NCBI RefSeq assembly: GCF_000219625.1 | Contig: NC_018214.1 | Span: 2,294,001 to 2,358,000, forward strand | DNA from: Zymoseptoria tritici IPO323 | Lineage: Eukaryota; Ascomycota; Dothideomycetes; Mycosphaerellales; Mycosphaerellaceae | Reading direction: 5' to 3' | DNA length: 64,000 nucleotides | In this document: piece after piece, positions 61,522-64,000 of the stretch | Numbering within the stretch: position 1 is the first letter of the stretch | How the letters are laid out: every line of letters starts with the position of its first letter | Notes under the pieces: model-generated | Told to the model about the DNA's origin: nothing | Seen by the model: the letters and a program-made list of their open reading frames with translations, nothing else | Database searches by the model: none | Program-made: the position numbers and the translations under genes

Positions 61522-62593
61522 TTACTTCTCCTCTACCACTCCGCGCTCCTCGTCACTGCTTCCGCTTTCGGTCGCCATCTTGGCAGCGACGTCTCTCTTC
61601 TCCCGAGATAGACATCGGCCGGGGTGCCAGATATTCAAGACCAGCGTCGCAATCGCACAGGTGACGCTGTCCAGGCCGATGAAGAGATTTTGGTTGCGTA
61701 GAATCTCGTTGTCGTCAGACCAGCCGTTTGCCAGTTCAGCGAGTCTGCAAATCGTAAATCAGTACATCAGCCAGCAAGCACCACGAGATAAGCCATGAAG
61801 AGGAAGAACATACCGATACGCACACCTCACCAAGATGCAAACATAACTCAACGTCAACGCAGCCACAAACCACCGAAACCTCTTCTTCCTCCCCAACTCC
61901 GCACACGCCTCACTCAACTCGCCCTTCTTCGTCGCTCTCCGCACCGCCAACGCATAGTCCAGCGCGAAACCTCCGAAGATGACCATTGTGACGACTTGCA
62001 CCGAAAGGCCCGTGATCATGATCTTGTCTCCGATTTCGAGAACTTTGAGGTTTGGGGAGGTGGAGGCTGTGGCGCCGCCGGCGGCTTGGAGGATGATGCT
62101 GAAGAGGTCGAAGAGGATGAAGAGGGTTGTGTATAAAGATGGGCGGAGGCGGGAGAGGGTGGGTGAGAGGATGAGGGTTATGTGCTGTTGCCTCAATCAG
62201 TTCGATCTCTTTTGCGGATGCAGTATAGATGGGACGTACCTTGAGAGTGTAGTATATTCCCGCCGCGAAGAACGCCGGAGCAAACGTCAACACCACCACG
62301 CTGAGATTGAATCCTACGTCCGAGAACGGATCGTAGTGAAGGAGAGTCTTCGCGACGTAGCCGAGTGCGGACGCGAGACAGCCGATGAACATGGCGATGC
62401 TAAAGAACCATTGTTTTGTGCGGACGCCTTGGTAGAGGTGCAGAGCGCCGGAGAGGGCGAAGATGATGAGGAATGTAAGCGACGCGGGCAGTGAAGCACG
62501 GTAGCCGTATATGGATTGGGAGGGAGAGCAGGTGTCGTTGGTGCAGCCGTCGTTGGGATCGAGACGGCGGAAGAGGTGGTGGACGGTGGACAT
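61522..62593 (-). CDS. RTA1-like seven-transmembrane lipid exporter
   Basis: Exons 62593..62240, 62184..61814 and 61744..61522 (introns 55 and 69 bp, GTACGT and GTATGT donors) give 315 residues. Seven hydrophobic helices starting after NDTCSPSQSIYGYRASLPAS. Family signatures: FFAAGIYYTLKHITLIL, LFILFDLFSIILQAAGGA, GLSVQVVTMVIFGGFALDY, and RLAELANGW...NE then WHPGRCL near the end. RTA1 proteins are plasma- or vacuolar-membrane proteins linked to 7-aminocholesterol resistance, sphingoid base export and azole tolerance. The acidic C-terminal tail is cytosolic. The specific ligand is unknown. Confidence 0.88.
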
Positions 62594-63563
62594 GGTGAGG
62601 ATTGGAGGTCGGATCGGAGTGGAGTTGTGGAGGTAAGCTGGAGATGGAGATGGAGGCGGAAGGTGTGCGGGAGGCCGTCTGCGGGAGTGTGTATCTTGCG
62701 GTGATGGAGAGTGGTGTAGAGATTGATAGCTGACGAAAGAGAAGTGGAACGAAACAGTCTTATACTCTTATACTCCCCTTACTTACAACGACGAGAATAC
62801 GAATGCCTTGAACGTCAGTCATGATGACGGGCGGTCCTCCTGTATATCGTCCGAATGGAACAGACACTGCGATGTGAGGTCCCCTTTGCAGTGAATCCTT
62901 CGCAATGCGAACCCTAACGGAAAGTGACACGACCGCAGTCATCTTCACCGGGAGGCTGAGCGCGAGATCCACCACGCGACGGCTGCGTGGGAATCATGGT
63001 TCCGAGACGGTATTGCGAGAAGCAAGCCAATCAAGCGTGAGAGTGCTGTTTGGGACAGAAAAGAACAAAGGAAGGATTGGTTTCGGGATGCTGCGCGATC
63101 GCGAGAGGGAGTCGTCACGTCTCGCGATCCTTCGGAATAAGGTTTGCGCTCGCCATAAACGCTGCTTCAGGTTAGAGGCACGGCACGCTAGAGTGCCTCA
63201 GGCATGAACCGGGATCAACGAAGGGAGCTCTCGACGACTTCTCGTAATCGAGAGCCTGTTTCCAACCTGAGCTGGACTTCAGTTCTTGCGACACTGTTGG
63301 CGTCTAATCTTGCAGAGCTCTTGCAGAGCTTCGTCGTACGGCCGACCACAAAGTCCTCTCATGATGCGAGCCGGAGAGCACCATTCCCGCCTCGTTGCAT
63401 TCTGAGCCTTTTGACAACGACGGGAAGATGAAGAGCAGGTAGGGAGGCCCACGAAATACTCGTTAATCGGGGCGGAAGCAGATCGGACAATCATCAACTC
63501 GCAGATCCCCATCATCACCCGTTGTTCGTCGTTCATGTTTGCTTTGTCCTTGCGTGAAGACGA
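62594..63563. other. Intergenic region
   Basis: About 970 bp. No supported gene; it should contain the promoter of the RTA1-like gene and the 3' region of the cysteine-rich gene to the right. Confidence 0.4.
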
Positions 63564-64000
63564 TCAGCACTAACAGCGAAATGTGGAAGTGTCAGCAAAG
63601 CCTCGAAAACATATTGGGAGTCGGGTCGCGAGCGGATATGAACATGCCAATGGAAAGCCAGGTTCCTTCCATCCTTCGAATGACTTACACCACCGCCGCA
63701 CTGGATTATACCCCACCCGCCGGGATCGCCGCCGCAGTCGCCACACATTCCCTGGATCCTCTTGCAAAGGCAGTCCCAACGACTTCCGGTTATACCATTC
63801 TGTTCCGTAGCCTGACAAGCAAGATATCCGGGCCAAGGGTTGAAGTCACTGTGATTGCTGTCATCACAGGCTGATTTCGTGGCCTCGAGGTTAATCTTGT
63901 CCGGTTCTTTTCCGACCGCAGTGTTGGATATGCGACAATAGCAATGATCGTGATAGCGACCGCCGGCGAGGACGGTAGTGTGCATCAGCTGGAAGCCGAG
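63564..64000 (-). CDS. Cysteine-rich protein, probably secreted (5' end beyond window)
   Basis: On the minus strand an open exon from the right edge ends at 63689. A 119-bp intron (63570-63688, GTAAGT, GCTGAC, TGTTAG) leads to a last exon of one Cys codon and TGA (63569-63564). The C-terminus then reads WGIIQCGGGC-stop. Cysteines: HCYC, SAC, LAC, DCLC, GMCGDCGG, IIQC, GGGC. Such spacing and a terminal Cys are frequent in small secreted fungal proteins. No signal peptide is visible; it would lie upstream of the window, or ATG 63985 could be internal. Partial, unrecognised family. Confidence 0.5.

Noticed and set aside
1..64000. CRISPR arrays, bacterial operons, rRNA genes
   Set aside because: None seen; the window is eukaryotic nuclear DNA and its short repeats lack the regular spacer structure of CRISPR.

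Overview
This window is nuclear DNA of a filamentous ascomycete (Pezizomycotina; a Dothideomycete is my best guess, by inference only). Genes are compact. Introns are 45-120 bp with GTRNGT donors, CTRAC branch sites and YAG acceptors. The housekeeping genes are fungal (MET13-type MTHFR, NDUFA5-type complex I subunit, mitochondrial DHODH, GT34 glycosyltransferase, RTA1 protein). Repeats carry the mark of repeat-induced point mutation (RIP).

Layout. 1-6 kb: the 3' part of a nitric oxide synthase-like gene, then a 14-TM-type MFS pump. 6.2-6.4 kb: a tRNA-Val(AAC) gene with two interruptions. 6.9-8.3 kb: an F-box-like gene with an in-frame TGA. 9.1-13.1 kb (minus): a Dal5-type permease and a GT34 glycosyltransferase whose start codon appears split by an intron. 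13.3-24.4 kb: one 11,126-bp DNA transposon-like element with 24-bp terminal inverted repeats and an 8-bp target duplication. It holds three large genes: a RecQ-like helicase, a cysteine-cluster/coiled-coil protein and a DUF6589-type protein. All three frames are open except for about 60 UAG/UAA codons and no UGA. 25.1 kb: a second tRNA-Val(AAC), again doubly interrupted. 25.9-31.7 kb: a complex I subunit, a membrane-anchored PDI-like protein, and a type I membrane protein. 31.9-39.7 kb: five minus-strand genes, four sharing an undescribed C2-H2 finger and two carrying RING fingers. Four of the five share a bipartite upstream element. 40-46.2 kb: an F-box-like protein, a coiled-coil protein and a very unusual DHODH. 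48.1-50.0 kb: MTHFR. 50.6-53.9 kb: a heavily RIP-mutated Mutator-like (MULE) transposon with exact ends. 54.2-64 kb: a frameshifted YtcJ-like amidohydrolase, a divergent SDR/transketolase pair, an eight-cysteine secreted protein, an RTA1 exporter, and a cysteine-rich gene running off the right edge.

How it fits together. The chromosome is ordinary and gene-dense, interrupted by two DNA transposons of different decay state. The MULE is saturated with CA->TA/TG->TA changes and has lost its Trp and Gln codons. The 11-kb element keeps its frames, introns, most motifs and its ends, so it is either lightly RIPped or tolerates UAR codons. It looks like a helicase-bearing transposon class that I do not recognise as named. 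The SDR and transketolase share one promoter region and probably serve sugar/polyol metabolism together. Splice junctions given here were worked out by eye from frame continuity and splice consensus.
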